From: Otis tarda
Lineage: Eukaryota > Chordata > Aves > Otidiformes > Otididae
Assembly: GCA_026413225.1 (NCBI GenBank)
Contig: CM048591.1
Span: 37,417,803 to 37,481,802 of the forward strand
Length of the DNA: 64,000 nt
Reading direction: 5' to 3'
The notes under the pieces are model-generated. The model did not search any database, had not been told where the DNA came from, and saw only the letters and a list, made by a program, of their open reading frames with translations. Below, piece after piece: positions 51,417-59,869 of the stretch. The stretch's first letter is position 1, and every line of letters begins with the position of its first letter. Both the position numbers and the translations under genes were made by a program.

Positions 51417-52346
51417 GCAAAACCATGTGGGTTTTTTTTCGTCTCTTGGAACTCTTTTCTTTGTGCTACCATGTATCATTTGATATATGATGTATGTGTG
51501 TGTACTGGATCTGACTAGGATGGAGTTAGCAGCTCACATGATTTTAGATTTGTGACCAAAACAATGAACATGACACATTAATGTTTTAGCTATTCCTGAA
51601 CAGTACTTGTACAGCATCAAGGACTTCTCTGTTTCTCGCTCTGCTCCCCCAGTGAATAGACTGGGTCTGTGGAAGAGGCTGGGAGGGGACACAAAACAGA
51701 CGAATGACCTGAACTAACCAGAGATATTCCATGCCTTATAATGGTAGTGCTGAGCAATAAAATGGAGAGGAGAGGATTTAGGGAGGCTGGCCATCTTTTG
51801 TTTGGGAACTGGCTGGGCATCAGTCTACCTGTGGGAGGTGGAGAGTGATGCATCATTTGTTTTGTTTGCTTGTTAGTCTGTTTTTATCTTGACCCACTAA
51901 TTTTCTTGCTTTTATTCTTCCGTTCTATTTCCCCTGTCCCACTGAGGGTGGGGGGATGCGGCATGAGCTATTGGCTGTATGGTGCTTAGCTGTTTCCAGG
52001 GTTATCCTGTAACAACATGTTTAGGTAATTCTGATTGGAGCTTAAGACTAAAACCACACAAGAAGATTTAAATTTGTTTGTGTTACTTGATCATTTAACC
52101 AGTCATGCAAAGGGAGTAGGAGGCTGGTTTAGGTCTTGATAGAAAAATCATGAATCCAAATGGTACCAATCATTTAGAGATCGTGGCACATGTGGAACAA
52201 AACCAAAGCTAGTTGTGACCTCTTCTACCTCTAAGGTGTGGAAAATTAAATACTTCATTGAAGACTGTTAGTATTTCAGAAAGAGAATGTTATTATGAAC
52301 TCCTTTCCCAATTTTGTGGCATTCTTACATTGTCACAATGTAAGAA

Positions 52347-52386
52347 CCTTCCAACCTAAACTATTTTGTGATTCTGTGATTCTTGG
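52347..52386 (+). mobile_element. CR1 LINE 3'-terminal remnant
   Basis: 'ccttccaacctaaactattt' followed by 'tgtgattctgtgattctt' is the last 40 bp of a plus-strand CR1 including its terminal repeats. It directly abuts a perfect palindrome at 52322-52346. Confidence 0.8.
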
Positions 52387-52539
52387 AATAACATACCAAC
52401 ACTTTAGTAGATATTGAGTATTTATTACAAGTTATTGAGGCCCTTCCCACTCTGAATTGTTTGCACAGGTAAATGGAGGGTGTGTTCTCAATATTGATAG
52501 TAATTTGAAAAATAACTTGTTCTAATTATATAGTATGCA

Positions 52540-52540
<1 letters not shown>

Positions 52541-52582
<42 letters not shown>

Positions 52583-52590
52583 TGTGTGCT
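52541..52590. repeat. TG/TA compound microsatellite
   Basis: GTGTGTG, then about 18 TA units, then GTGTGTG. A long AT dinucleotide tract flanked by GT repeats, likely length-variable. Confidence 0.95.
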
Positions 52591-52847
52591 CCCAAATCTA
52601 CTCCCCCCAGCACAGTACAATTTTATGAATTTCCTCCTTGTCCCATGCCATTCTGATCCTGCTTTTCAGAGAGCTCTGTCAAGGTAGCCTTATGGGAGTT
52701 CTCTACGGTGGGTACTGGCAGCCTGACAGGGTTCCAGTTCGTAATGTTTTAACTTGCAGCCAGTCTCATGGGGTATTTGGGAAAAGGCCTTAAGCAAGGG
52801 AGTCCTTGTAGCTGTGCAGGACTTCAGCCAAAACTTCATTATTTGTG

Positions 52848-52916
52848 GAATCATAGGATGATTTGGGTTGTAAGGGACCTTTAAAGGTCATCTAGTCCAA
52901 CCCCCCTGCAAGGAGC
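52848..52916 (-). mobile_element. CR1 LINE, 3' part, left half of a split copy
   Basis: Reverse-complement CR1 3' end ('gaatcataggatgatttggg' onward) runs to 'ccctgcaaggagc' and is cut exactly where the LTR at 52917 begins. The continuation 'cgggacatctccaac' resumes at 53661. Bases 52912-52916 (GGAGC) form one side of the LTR's target-site duplication. Confidence 0.92.
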
Positions 52917-53655
52917 TGTCACGTTCTGATTTCGGACAAGAGGAAGGCCCCCTTGCGTTCTAGCCGACCTCAGACGAGTCTGGGAGGCTAGGGGCGGCTG
53001 GACCGACCTCTCGCACACCGGAGCGTGGTTTTGCTCGTATTCTCAGGAACAGAATTAAGACTCAAAACGGAGTCAAGTGCTAGGTAACTTTATTAACCCG
53101 ACAAGAAGTTTGTAAACGGAAGAGAAAGGAGAGAAAGGAAAGATGGAAAAGAGTTTCGGTTGTAATAGCTACCACCACGGAGCTGCGGCGTCCCGACAGT
53201 TCAGTTCGCTTGATGGGGGAATGATCCGTCCGGTGTTGGTCGCTCGATGCTGGTTCTGTGGATGTGTATTCCGGCAAATGTATATTCCGTTGAATGAATG
53301 AAGTGAAGTGAAGAAGGGTAGAAGTGTATTCCGTTGAAAAATGTTCCCCTTTTTATGTTGGTTGTTTTCATTGTATTTCAAGAGCTGGTTTTCCTAGCTG
53401 CACCCCTCACCCTCAGGTGATATGCCTGCCCATTACCAGGTGATATGTATCTCTGGGCGCATGCCGGGGGGGGGTGGGGGGGGGGTGGGGTGGGGTGGGG
53501 TGGGGGGGTGTAGGGCTAGATTTCTCGGAACCAGCTCTGCATTCAGGTTCGCAAGACAACAGGAGTTGCCTTGCAAGATAACGGGAAGCGATTGTTCGGG
53601 TCGTGGTTTGATGTTTCAACAATGTTGAGACAAATTTTTGACACAGTCTCTCACA
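52917..53655 (-). mobile_element. Solo LTR of an endogenous retrovirus, inserted in a CR1
   Basis: A 739-bp unit starts TG and ends CA, flanked by a perfect 5-bp duplication GGAGC (52912-52916 and 53656-53660), and splits a CR1. Minus-strand orientation follows from a TATA-like CATAAAAAGGGG at 53346-53357 and a downstream AATAAA on the minus strand at 53089-53094, leaving a GC-rich U5 of roughly 170 bp. A long G-run (53466-53514, plus strand) lies in U3. There is no internal viral coding sequence, so the provirus was reduced to one LTR by recombination between its ends. The family is not identified; the 5-bp duplication is compatible with several avian retrovirus groups. Confidence 0.88.
53466..53514 (+). 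repeat. G-run, G-quadruplex-forming motif
   Basis: Seven runs of four or more G separated by single T bases, in the U3 part of the solo LTR. This satisfies the usual G-quadruplex pattern many times over on the plus strand and may be collapsed or miscounted in assembly. Confidence 0.9.
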
Positions 53656-53660
53656 GGAGC

Positions 53661-53870
53661 CGGGACATCTCCAACTACATTAGGTTGCTGAGAGCCTCAT
53701 TCAACCTGGCCTTGAATGTTTCCAGGGATGGGGCATCAACCACCTCTCTGGGCAATCTGTGCCAGTGTCCACCATCCTCAGTGTAAAAAAAATTCTTCCT
53801 AATGTCCAATATTAATCTACCTCCCTCTATTTTAAAACCGTTACCCCTTGTCCTATCGCAACAGATTAAT
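53661..53870 (-). mobile_element. CR1 LINE, right half of the split copy
   Basis: Continues the 52848-52916 fragment: 'gggacatctccaactacatt', 'tggccttgaatgtttccagg', 'accacctctctgggcaatc', 'ttaccccttgtcctatcgca'. Similarity fades near 53870. Together the halves make about 280 bp of CR1 3' UTR. Confidence 0.9.
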
Positions 53871-54229
53871 TGCTCATCAGTCCTGTTGGTGACAAAGACA
53901 GAAGGGTTGTACACCTCTTGAGGGAGGAAAGAATAATTTCTATAAAAGCATTTATTAGAGTAAGCAGCATTTTGACCTATGTTGCTAACATTGTTTATAA
54001 ATTTAACTCTCCAAAGATACTGTTCTAAGCGTTGCCTGGACATCTTCAGCATACATTTGCCTTTCTAGTAGGAAAATAATGAACTTATCTGTGGTCAGAA
54101 ATACTTAATTTAAAAAAAAACAAAACAGAACAAATCCCAAAATAGTTTAATGGACTTTTACTGTACGTATGTTAGAAATCTATACAAGAATTTTCTTGAA
54201 TGTGAGTTGGTTTTGTCTCCACTTTAAAA

Positions 54230-54694
54230 TTGAGGGATGGTGGGTGTCATGATAAGACACAATATTGTGACATACGGTGTGTTCAAAGGTGTGACAATTC
54301 AGCTACCAGACAATGTCCGTGGGGAACTAGCATTATTCCCGGGTGTAATAATAAGACATTTGTGGGACAGTACCCCAGTTGTACGTGTTCTCCGTGGGTA
54401 TTAGACCATGGAGACTCTAAGTGGAGAAGAGGCCCTGGTGGCTCCTGGACGGTCCAGGGCTTGTGGTCAATCGCTGACTGGTGGGCAACATGGACTAGAG
54501 GGACCACAGTAATAGGAATCCCCGCCTCGCAAGGTTGGTACTGGATTTGTGGTTATACAGGATATAAAGTCTTACCATTGAACTGGGCTGGCCAATGTAC
54601 TATGGGAGTCATAATACCGAAGACGGAACCTGACTTACCTGAACACACCAAAATTCTTACACTCATACATGAGGTTCTTTCGGCAGAGGCGTAG
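54230..54694 (+). pseudogene. env: Endogenous retroviral env, surface-subunit part
   Basis: A 154-codon open segment rich in Cys and Trp, lacking the N-terminal signal peptide and receptor-binding part. Its C-terminal stretch (GYKVLPLNWAGQCTMGVIIP) resembles the end of a gammaretroviral surface subunit. The segment hits a stop at 54692-54694, and the downstream subunit continues in a different frame starting within it, so an indel near 54655-54675 separates the two. The first codon given is TTG; no convincing ATG was found. Confidence 0.8.
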
Positions 54695-55310
54695 TAGCAA
54701 CCCCCTAATAGACAGGCCCACTGGCCTTCATAGTTTTGTGTGGTGGTTTATTCCATGGTTAGGAGTGAGTGAATTAGAAAAGGCCTTAGTAAATATTTTG
54801 GCTACTATGGAAAGTTTCAGTGCTGCGACAGGGGATGCAATCCAAGCCCTTCAAGAGGAGACTTCTTCCTTGAGAAAAATGGTCCTCCAGAATAGACTGG
54901 GTTTAGATATGTTGTTTGCCCAGCAAGGGGGATTATGTACTGCTATAGGCGAGCATTGTTGTACATATGTAAATCAAGAACAAAGGATAGAGAAAGACTT
55001 ATCTAAAATCTGGGAACAAACTAAAGATTTTCATGAAGTAACCAGGGATAACACTTCCTGGGGATTTTCAGACTTGTGGGAGAAGTTAACCTCTTGGCTA
55101 CCAAATTTGACATGGCTGAAACAATTACTTATCGTAATAATCAAAAATATAGTTCTGTTCCTAATCCTTTGTATAACCATTCGGTGTAGCTTCTGGTGTC
55201 TCCAAAACACAGGAAATTCCTATAGTAACTGGAAGAAAAACCAACTACGACAGAGGCTTGAGTCTAACCAATACTTTGAGAAAATGCTAAATAAAGAAAT
55301 GTCATGTTAG
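54669..55310 (+). pseudogene. env: Endogenous retroviral env, transmembrane subunit, open
   Basis: A 213-codon open frame covers the whole membrane subunit. It shows a basic RQRR cleavage-type site at residues 5-8, a hydrophobic fusion-peptide-like segment around residues 22-45, a heptad-rich helix, then QNRLGLDMLFAQQGG and the CX6CC motif CTAIGEHCC at residues 88-96. A membrane span lies around residues 150-178, with a charged tail to the stop. The chance ATG at its start is internal to the original gene. It is out of frame with the surface-subunit part, so the env gene as a whole is broken, although this subunit has no stop. Confidence 0.85.
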
Positions 55311-55358
55311 AATTAGGTATACTAAAGGAATTTACTAACTCTCTAGAAAAGGGGGGAC

Positions 55359-55920
55359 TGAAAGAAGGGGTTAAAGAAATTCTAATAGATATGGCATTGA
55401 TTAGTTACAGCTGTGCATACTAAGACAAATGGTGCTATCTGTTGTGTAAATTATCTGAGGTGGGAAGTCTTGCATTCCTCACAAGGACAGTTCCTGATAA
55501 GAACCAGGGGGCACCCTCCAAGAGCAACTGACCCTAACATAACTGCATCTGCAACATAACTGGCCAAAACATAACTGCATCTGCATGAAAACAAAAGGTT
55601 ACCAGCGGTGACGAAGAGGAGTCGCCTACCTTCATCCCCACAATGCCGGACGACCACCACCACGAGGCACTGCGCAAGCGCGGATAGGAGGAGTTTATGG
55701 AAGTGACCCCTTTGAACTAATTTTAATACGAAGCGGGGATAGGTCATGCATATGCATAGGTATATTGTGAAACTTCATGTATATGTAACACCTGGCTGTA
55801 TAAATTCAAAGTGAGTTGCCGGGACTATCCCCCCGCCCCCACCCGCCGTGCTGCCCGGCGCTGAATAAACGTACCTACTTTACAATCTTACCGATTGTGG
55901 AGTCCGTTTTCCGCACGTCA
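55359..55920 (+). mobile_element. 3' LTR of the gammaretrovirus-like provirus
   Basis: The LTR begins TGAAAG right after the polypurine tract at 55347-55358. U3 holds a direct repeat of an 18-bp unit (55536-55553 and 55568-55585) and a 12-bp palindrome ATGCATATGCAT (55746-55757), both plausible enhancer elements. TATAAA is at 55799-55804 and AATAAA at 55864-55869, implying a short R of about 60 bp and a U5 of about 35-40 bp. The right end at 55920 (CA) is inferred and could be off by some bases; no target-site duplication can be tested because the left side is deleted. Confidence 0.8.
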
Positions 55921-56908
55921 GTACCTCCATTGAAAAGAGAATAGAAGGTACATGTGATGTAATTTTGCATCTTAACACCTAGTTCATGCCGAGTATGTCT
56001 ATTATCAGATTCTTTAGTCATCTGTTGTTTGATATGATAGCTTATTATTGTAATATGCATGTAGTAATCAGGAAGAAAAAAAAGAGTGGAATAACTTCTT
56101 AAAGTCTTTCTGTTCAAAAGAACAGCACTCCAAGGAAGTCCCCTTCTGCTTTTGACATCCAGGATCTCTGACTGCATGTGACAAGTGCTAAGAGCCAGAA
56201 GGAAAGTGTCAAGACTGCAGAACAGGAAGAATCAAAAGTGAAGTAACATGCAGGTGATAACTCAAAATGTGACTGAAGTGGTGTGGCCAAACCACAACAA
56301 AGAACCTCTGAAAAAAAAAAAATTGACATTTGAGAAGAATTTGGAGTGGTTTGCTCTTTTTTTTTTTTTTAATTTATTTTTTTTTCAGATGTGTACTTAG
56401 AAATGCAAATTTGTCCCAGGCTGACTTGCACCAATTTAGACAAAATTCTTTTAATGAACAGATTTTCCAAAATGAGTGGGTTTTTTCCCCATTTCTTGTT
56501 AGTGTTTTTTTACCACTCAAGTTAACTTTAGATGCAACAAACCATTTTCATAAAACAATTATTAAGTTAGTCTGAGATCCCATAAACAAAATGCTCATTC
56601 ATCTGTCACAGTTGTTTCAGACTGCTCAGGCATAGCTAGGATTAAGCCTTTGAAACGTGAGCAGAGGTTTCAGGTAAAAGTAAATTCTTACAGTTGTGTT
56701 ATAAGCTGTTAACAACAATAATAAAGCATACTGTTAATCCAGACAAGTTTAGGAGAGAAGGGTAACACCATCACTTTCCTTCAGTATGACCTTTCAAACT
56801 GATTGTTTTTACTCTTCTTTCCCTCTTCCATTTCTTCAGAACTTCACCAGAGCTGAACTTGAATTAAAGGGACAGATAACATGCATCTTTCTGAAGTACC
56901 TTACTGTT
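55921..56908. other. Gene-free stretch between LTR elements
   Basis: About 1 kb of AT-rich sequence with a T-rich run at about 56357-56385. No gene is recognised. Confidence 0.6.
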
Positions 56909-58048
56909 TGTCGTAGTTCAGGCCTGATCAGGACCAGACTACGCAGTCTCTCTCTCACTCCCCCCACCCTCCGAGAGAACAGGGAGAGAAAATATAAGGA
57001 AAAACGGCTCGAGGTTTGAGATAAGGACAGGGAGAAATCCTTAAAGTTATTGTCACGGGCAAAACAGACTCGACTTGGGGAAAACTATTCATTTATTACT
57101 ACAAATAGCAGGAGAATGAGACAGGGAACAAGATAACCTCCATCCACCCCTCCCTCTTCCCAAGCTTAACATTATCTCTACTACTTTCCCCCCTGCCCCG
57201 AGCAGCACAGGGGGGAAGAGGAAATGGGGGTCGCGGTCAGTTCATCATACGTTGTTTCACGCCGCTGCTTTGTGGTCGGGGGAAGAACTCCTTGCATTCC
57301 TCCCCTGCTCCAGCGTGGGGTCCCACCCCTACGCCAGAGTCCTTCGTGGAACTGCTCTGGCATGGGTCATCTCTTCCACGGGTGCAGTCCCTCTAGAACA
57401 GCTGTCCCAGCGGGCCCTCCACGGGCCACAGCTGCCTTCAGGCATCCACCTCCCCCGGTACGGGGTCCTTCACGGGCTCCAAGTGGATCTCTGCTCCTCT
57501 GTGGGCCTCCATGGGCTGCAGGGGGACAACCTGCTCCACCATGGTCGTCACCACAGGCTGCAGGGGAATCTTGGCCAGGAGCCGCATTACTCCTCCCCCT
57601 CACTTCTGAACTGACCTTGGTGTCTGCAGCTGTTTCTCACAACAGGCTGGTAGATGTCTCTCAGGATCTTTTTTACATCTTATTCACTTCTCATCTCCTC
57701 TCCACTTCTTGCAGCTAGGCTGGACCAAGTCAGGCCCAGTCGGCTGCCTGGCGAGAGGCCAGAGGGTGAGGCCTGCAAGGCCCATGAGGCCTGCGCCTCC
57801 CCCTCTGTGCCTCTGCCCCCACTCAGCTTCTTCACATCTTCTCTCTTTTTTTTTTTTTCTGTTTTCCCCTTCTTAAATACGTTATCGCAGAGGCGTTCTC
57901 ACGGAACATTCTGCTACCAATCGGCTCGGCCTTGGCTGGCAGCAGGCCCTAGGCCTGGCCGAGTCCACTGAACAAAGGGGAGCAACTTCTAGCAGTTTCC
58001 TACAGAAGCTGACACCTTAGGCCCCCCCTCACTAACAAAACCACGACA
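56909..58048 (-). mobile_element. Solo LTR of an endogenous retrovirus, 1140 bp
   Basis: Flanked by a perfect 5-bp duplication CTGTT (56904-56908 and 58049-58053). On the minus strand it starts TGTCGTGG and ends CTACGACA, with perfect TGTCGT/ACGACA terminal inverted repeats. TATTTAAG on the minus strand (57871-57879) is a TATA candidate, and AATAAA on the minus strand (57092-57097) is the polyadenylation signal, leaving about 180 bp of U5. The interior is GC-rich, which explains the long meaningless frames at 57224-57718 and 57654-57971. No viral coding sequence remains. The family is not identified. Confidence 0.9.
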
Positions 58049-58409
58049 CTGTTGTATAACTTTTGGTAAATATAGGTCCTTTGTTTAGCTTTTGTGAAGT
58101 CATGTGACTTTTAATTCCTTTCTCTTAGTGAAGGTGCAATGATTCAAAGGTTAAAATTCAAAGAAGCAGCAATAAACCTCCGTAAAACTTCCTTAAGCTT
58201 ACAGATGGAACTATCCTGATGTCTTTAGGAATACTTAATATAAAAAATTTGACTGAGGCATTGAGCTATAAAAATCAGATATTTTTACACAATTCCTTTG
58301 CAGACACTAAATCTAATTAATTAATTTTTAATTCTAGAGCAATTTCTTACTGGAAATCTAAAGGAACTCTTGAGTGTGCGTGAAACTCGGCAAATAACAG
58401 CATTTTCAA

Positions 58410-59465
58410 GACAGTTTTGTGCAAGGAATTTATTCTTTCACAACAAAGGTCCATAAACAGCATCCTTTCCTTTAGTATGATAAATTACATTTCTGTAATA
58501 ATAATAAAAAAATCACATTGCTGTGTTCCTTTAAATTATGTTACCAAATAAGTGCTCATTGTTACCTTTGCCATTGTCTGAACATCCTGAGCAATCTACA
58601 ACAGAAATGGAAAAGCTGCTTGTATAAATATTCAGTGTTTAAATCACTGAGAAAGTAGTTAAAAAGACAGGAGGAGTCCTTTTTTTTTTCGTGGGCATGC
58701 TTGTAGACTGTATTTCCCTTTGCAGTAAACCCTGAAGTTGGTGTGTACAACGAACAATTATTTGACAAACACCAGAGTAAAGATTAATCAGAGGTTAGTA
58801 TATAAAATATTTTAGGTATGTTTCATACAAACTGTGAATACAGTATAGTTGCCTGGAGTAGAGTCACAATCAGAAACCTTAAAACATCATGTCATAGGTG
58901 CACAATTTTTAAGTAGGAATGTGTTGGCTTCAAGGAACACAGAAGCACCAGACGATACCAATGAAGAAAATCGGGGTAAAGTCAGCAAACTTGCCTGTTC
59001 TATTACAAATTGCTGAGTAACTATAATCACAAAGTAGTAAACTACTGGCACCCTATCCCAGTGGCATTCATCAGGTAGATAAGTACACCTATCTGGTTTA
59101 TATCTGCACATTTCTAGTAGTGATTGGCAAGCTTCTCAATAAGTGTGTGTGCATGGTTTGAAGCAGACTTTGTGTTAGTTATAATGCACACAAATAACAT
59201 GTTGGAAAAGGATTTACTCTCCACACAAATGCACAGAAATGTAATCTTTTAACCAGCCTACATCTGGAGTGCTACTTAAAAGCCTAGCAAGGATTTCTGT
59301 AAAGCTTTGGTAAAAAATGTTTTTAGAAACCGTTCTGCTCTCACAATAACTGTTAGCTAAAATCTTCAGCTCAGCATACAAAGAAGTAACTAAACGTACT
59401 TAACTAAATTGCTGTAATTTAATAGGAAAAACAACAGAGCAGGAAATGAATAAATTAGTAAAGAG
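58410..59465 (-). other. PCSK5: PCSK5 3' untranslated region (inferred)
   Basis: About 1 kb downstream of the PCSK5 stop on the minus strand, AT-rich and without another frame. The candidate polyadenylation signal AATAAA (minus strand) is at 58429-58434, giving a cleavage site near 58410. The end is inferred from the motif only. The 1.14-kb solo LTR begins about 360 bp beyond it. Confidence 0.5.
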
Positions 59466-59869
59466 TTATCTAAATGAATAACTTTCATCATCGTATTCAA
59501 GCTCATCTTCCTCATCATCCTCCAAAAGTCCATATCTAAATTTGCGATAGACTGTGCCATCCTGGCCCATGTATACAATGTCATCTTCTTCATCATCATC
59601 TTCATTATCCCGATCTCTGTACTCAATCACTTGATCTTCCTGGTAACTGGAACTCTCGTGGTAGCTGCTCACGTAGGAAGGAAAGGTTTTGGAGTGATTT
59701 GTCAGCTTCTCATACCCACCTTTATTGACAGCCTGGGTTTTGGCTCGTGATTTTCTCCAGATGAATACAATGGCTCCAATGACAAGGAGAAGTAAAATGC
59801 AAGTAATAACAAAGAAAGCAGTTTTGCTTTTGCTCTTGGGTGGTAGGGTGGTCCGTAATACACAATCAT
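59466..59869 (-). CDS. PCSK5: PCSK5 last coding exon: membrane span and cytoplasmic tail
   Basis: 404 bp from acceptor TTGTAG to a stop at 59466. It encodes DDCVLRT, a 22-residue hydrophobic span (TAFFVITCILLL onward, about 59757-59822), a basic stop-transfer RKSRAK, then the tail. The tail has two acidic clusters, NEDDDEEDD and LLEDDEEDELEYDDE; in mammalian PC5B such clusters direct cycling through the trans-Golgi network. The tail ends SYSFR. Confidence 0.95.

Larger units (their letters stand above)
51417..52847. other. RFK 3' flank, no further gene
   Basis: Contains the presumed RFK 3' UTR with AATAAA at 51756-51761. A CR1 tail and a TA microsatellite are listed separately. No coding exon is seen. 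Confidence 0.6.
54200..55920 (+). mobile_element. 5'-deleted gammaretrovirus-like provirus: partial env plus 3' LTR
   Basis: Plus-strand remnant in the order surface-subunit part, transmembrane subunit, polypurine tract, LTR. There is no gag, pol or 5' LTR; the left boundary near 54200 is approximate because the env frame can be followed only to a TGA at 54203. The type is inferred from the CX6CC motif, an adjacent immunosuppressive-type region and an AAAAGGGGGGAC polypurine tract directly before a TG-starting LTR. It lies between the RFK and PCSK5 3' ends, opposite in orientation to the two solo LTRs flanking it. Confidence 0.88.

Noticed and set aside
57224-57718. Plus-strand 164-codon frame
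   Set aside because: Lies wholly inside the GC-rich solo LTR, on the strand opposite to its orientation.
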